A stretch of 8,095 bases of DNA from Saprospiraceae bacterium (GTDB lineage Bacteria > Bacteroidota > Bacteroidia > Chitinophagales > Saprospiraceae): NCBI GenBank assembly GCA_020436865.1, contig JAGQXA010000178.1, forward strand, positions 1 to 8,095, in the 5' to 3' direction. Shown one piece after another: positions 5,682 through 8,095 of the stretch. The notes under the pieces were generated by a model. It was given only the letters and a program-made list of their open reading frames with translations. It was not told where the DNA came from and searched no databases. Each line of letters begins with the position of its first letter. The stretch's first letter is position 1. The position numbers and the translations under genes are program-made.

Positions 5682-7031
5682 GTCTAGCGGTTTTTTCCGG
5701 AAGACGCCCGTGTAGTTTTCCGGGCTGATCTTTTTCATTTCTTCTTTTACTTCCTGCCGCACATCCAGACCGTCGATGAAGCGGTGGATATCGTCGCGCG
5801 TGACGCTGGCCTTGCCGCGGGTGAGTTCCAGCAGGGTTTCGTATGGCTTGGGGTATGCTTCCCGCCGCAAGATGCTTTGCAGGGCTTCGGCGACCACGAC
5901 CCAATTCCCCTGAAGGTCCTCCTGAATTTTGACTTCGTTTAGCAACAACTTGTCCAGCCCTTTCTCGATCGATTGCAGGGCGATCAACATATGCCCAAAG
6001 GGCACGCCAATGTTGCGCAGCACCGTGCTGTCGGTCAGGTCGCGCTGCAGGCGGGAGACCGGCAGTTTTGCCGCCAGGTGCTCGAGCAGGGCGCTGGCCA
6101 GCCCCAGGTTGCCCTCCGCATTTTCAAAGTCGATCGGATTGACCTTGTGAGGCATCGCCGAGGAGCCGATCTCGCCTTTGATCGCCTTCTGCTTGAAGTA
6201 GTCCATGGAGATGTACGTCCACATATCCCGGCAAAGATCGATCAGCACCGTATTGATCCTTACCAGGGCATGGAAGATCGCCGCCAGATTATCGTAGTGC
6301 TCGATCTGCGTCGTGGGGTACGACCGCACCAGTCCCAGGTGTTTGCCGACGAAATCGTCGGCAAAGTCTTGCCATTCGATATTCGGGAAGGTCACATAGT
6401 GGGCGTTCAGGTTGCCGGTAGCTCCGCCGAATTTAGCGCGGTGCTCGATGGCCCGCAGTTGCTCCAATTGTTCCTGCAGCCGCACGATGAACACCCACAA
6501 CTCCTTGCCGAGCAGTGTCGGCGAAGCGGGTTGACCGTGGGTGCGCGCGAGCATGGGAACGTGGAGCCATTCGTCGGCTAGTCGGAGTAGCCGTGCAGCC
6601 GTCCTATAAGCGGCGGGCAGATAGACCGAGTGAAGGGCATCTTTCAGCAGCAGGGGAATGGCCGTGTTGTTGATGTCCTGGGAGGTCAGTCCGAAGTGGA
6701 TGTACTCCTGATAGGCCTCCAGGCCAAGTTTCTGAAAGGCCTCTTTGAGGAAGTATTCGACCGCTTTCACGTCGTGATTGGTGGTCTTTTCGATCGCTTT
6801 GATCCGCTCGGCATCCTTTTCGGAAAAGTTATTGAGCAGCCGGATCAACTCGCTGGTCTTCTCTTCCGGAAAATCGGCCAGGGCCGGCAAGGGGATGGAG
6901 CAGAGGGCGTGGAAATAAGTGATCTCTACCAAAACCCGATAGCGGATCAGGGCATATTCGCTGAAGTAATCGACCAGCGCACGGGTCTTGGAGGCATAAC
7001 GGCCGTCGATCGGAGAGATAGCTTTTAGCAT
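5676..7031 (-). CDS. purB: Adenylosuccinate lyase
   Basis: PurB cleaves fumarate from SAICAR in de novo purine synthesis and from adenylosuccinate in making AMP. The 451-residue protein matches the E. coli-type enzyme (456) in length and sequence. It shows SPIDGRYASK (6-15), TNHDVKAVEYFL (84-95) with H86, HFGLTSQDINNTA (112-124), RTHGQPASPT (163-172) with the catalytic-base region H165, GGATGNLNAH (202-211), and the fumarase/aspartase-superfamily signature GSSAMPHKVNP (289-299) in the flexible loop that carries the catalytic serine. No key residue is missing. It acts as a homotetramer in the family, in the cytoplasm. Its ATG follows the reductase stop after 12 bp, and no promoter is visible in that gap, so the two genes are probably one operon. 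Its stop codon lies in the shared inverted repeat. Confidence 0.97.
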   Translation of the reverse strand: MLKAISPIDGRYASKTRALVDYFSEYALIRYRVLVEITYFHALCSIPLPALADFPEEKTSELIRLLNNFSEKDAERIKAIEKTTNHDVKAVEYFLKEAFQKLGLEAYQEYIHFGLTSQDINNTAIPLLLKDALHSVYLPAAYRTAARLLRLADEWLHVPMLARTHGQPASPTLLGKELWVFIVRLQEQLEQLRAIEHRAKFGGATGNLNAHYVTFPNIEWQDFADDFVGKHLGLVRSYPTTQIEHYDNLAAIFHALVRINTVLIDLCRDMWTYISMDYFKQKAIKGEIGSSAMPHKVNPIDFENAEGNLGLASALLEHLAAKLPVSRLQRDLTDSTVLRNIGVPFGHMLIALQSIEKGLDKLLLNEVKIQEDLQGNWVVVAEALQSILRREAYPKPYETLLELTRGKASVTRDDIHRFIDGLDVRQEVKEEMKKISPENYTGVFRKKPLDP

Positions 7032-7043
7032 AGGGTTCGATGA

Positions 7044-8084
7044 TTAGGGAGCCGGATCGGGGAAGCGCTCCTGAATGGTTGCAATCTGAGTGAGTACTTC
7101 GTCGGTCAGTTCGATGTCGATGCTGTCGATGTTTTCCTGTAACTGCTCCAGCGTGGTGGCGCCGATGATGGTGCTGGTCACGAAAGGCTGGATGCGAATA
7201 AAGGCTAGGGCCATTTGAGCGAGGCTCAATCCGTGTTGCCGCGCCAGCTCGAGGTAAGCGGACGTGGCCTGCCGGGCCCCTTCGCCATTGTACCGGGCCA
7301 TCTGTCGAAACCGGTTCAGCCGGTCGGCGGCCGTATCTCGACCGGTATGGTATTTTCCGGAAAGCAGACCGAATGCCAATGGCGAATAGGCGAGCAGTCC
7401 GCATGTTTCCCGCAGGGCGATCTCAGAAAGCCCGATCTCGAAGCTCCGGTTCAGCAGGTTGTACGGGTTCTGAATACTGACGCAGCGAGGCAGGCCATGG
7501 GTTTCCGAAAGTTGGAGAAAGCGCATGGCCCCCCAGGGCGTTTCGTTGGAAATCCCGAAGTGGCGGATCTTGCCTTCTTTGATCAGTGCCTGCGCGCACT
7601 CCAGGATCGCCTGCAGGTTGTCGGCCCAATCTTCGCCGGAGCGATGTGGGTAGTGGCGTTTCCCAAAGTTATTGACGGTCCGTTCCGGCCAGTGAAGCTG
7701 GTATAGATCGAGGTAGTCGGTTTGCAGCCGTCGCAGGCTGCCTTCCAGAGCCTGCCGCAACTGCGCCTCGTCGAAGCGCAGCGGATCGCGTATATAGGAA
7801 AGGCCGGGCGAGGGTCCTGCGATCTTGGAAGCCAGGACGAAGCGTTCGCGCTGACCTCGGCTTCGGATCCAGGCGCCAAGGATGCGTTCGGTGGCCCCTT
7901 GTGTGTGTCGGTTGCGGGGAATAGGGTAGAGCTCGGCCGTATCGATGAAGTTGATCCCCTTATCCAGAGCATAGTCGAGCTGCCGGTGCCCATCCGCTTC
8001 GGAATTCTGTTCGCCGAAGGTCATCGTGCCCAGACAGAGCTGGCTGACTTGTAGGTCGGTCTTGCCGAGACGGTTATACTGCAT
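7044..8084 (-). CDS. tas: Aldo/keto reductase, Tas family
   Basis: This 346-residue protein is an NAD(P)H-dependent aldo/keto reductase with the (beta/alpha)8 barrel fold. The catalytic tetrad is complete: D48 and Y53 in FIDTAELYP, K87 in ASKIAG, and H131 in YQLHWPE. The N-terminus (LGTMTFGEQNSEAD, 18-31), SIQNPYNLLNRSFEIGLSE and MALAFIRIQPFVTSTIIGAT closely match E. coli Tas (YgdS) along the whole length, including the usual end in PAP. The physiological substrate of Tas is not settled; the E. coli gene was named for rescuing tyrosine auxotrophy under starvation. The ATG at 8084 gives the family's usual MQYxRLG start. Only 11 bases lie upstream in the window, so the promoter cannot be seen. 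purB follows after 12 bp, and the two are likely co-transcribed. Confidence 0.93.
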   Translation of the reverse strand: MQYNRLGKTDLQVSQLCLGTMTFGEQNSEADGHRQLDYALDKGINFIDTAELYPIPRNRHTQGATERILGAWIRSRGQRERFVLASKIAGPSPGLSYIRDPLRFDEAQLRQALEGSLRRLQTDYLDLYQLHWPERTVNNFGKRHYPHRSGEDWADNLQAILECAQALIKEGKIRHFGISNETPWGAMRFLQLSETHGLPRCVSIQNPYNLLNRSFEIGLSEIALRETCGLLAYSPLAFGLLSGKYHTGRDTAADRLNRFRQMARYNGEGARQATSAYLELARQHGLSLAQMALAFIRIQPFVTSTIIGATTLEQLQENIDSIDIELTDEVLTQIATIQERFPDPAP

Positions 8085-8095
8085 AAGAACGGAGG

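Noticed and set aside
7032..7043. A separate purB promoter
   Set aside because: The 12-bp gap has no room for one, and I found no TAnnTTTG with a spaced TTG at the end of the reductase gene.

Overview
The window reads as chromosomal DNA of a fairly GC-rich member of the Bacteroidota. Four things point there: three promoters of the form TTG-N19/20-TAnnTTTG, which is the phylum's sigma-A consensus; no clear Shine-Dalgarno sequences; a PurM of the roughly 390-residue form I know from Bacteroidota; and a TonB-dependent receptor beside a NarL-type regulator. A lineage such as Saprospiria would fit, but that is a guess from promoter style and base composition.

Layout. Bases 1-1568 (minus) carry most of a FecA-like TonB-dependent outer-membrane receptor, cut off at its C-terminus by the window edge. 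Its own promoter lies in a 128-bp gap that holds three perfect inverted repeats. Bases 1697-2353 (minus) encode a NarL/FixJ-type response regulator with no kinase gene in view. A 141-bp divergent region separates it from purM (2495-3670, plus), followed 35 bp later by rtcB (3706-5109, plus) and then by a small unrecognised lipoprotein gene (5218-5652, plus). That gene meets purB (5676-7031, minus) tail to tail across 23 bp. An aldo/keto reductase of the Tas type (7044-8084, minus) lies 12 bp upstream of purB and is probably co-transcribed with it.

How the genes relate. purM and purB both serve de novo purine synthesis (PurB also makes AMP from IMP) but sit in separate transcription units. RtcB is an RNA-repair ligase with no RtcA, archease or PrfH gene beside it here. 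The receptor and response regulator may form a regulatory pair: they are adjacent, on the same strand, and a 7-2-7 TAC...GTA palindrome upstream of the receptor promoter has the geometry of some NarL-family operators.

I see no RNA gene, CRISPR array, insertion sequence or prophage, and no stretch over 300 bases without a gene. The genes are ordinary; what deserves a second look is the density of symmetric elements in the two regulatory gaps, a probably leaderless purM mRNA, and a terminator-like repeat that contains both convergent stop codons.
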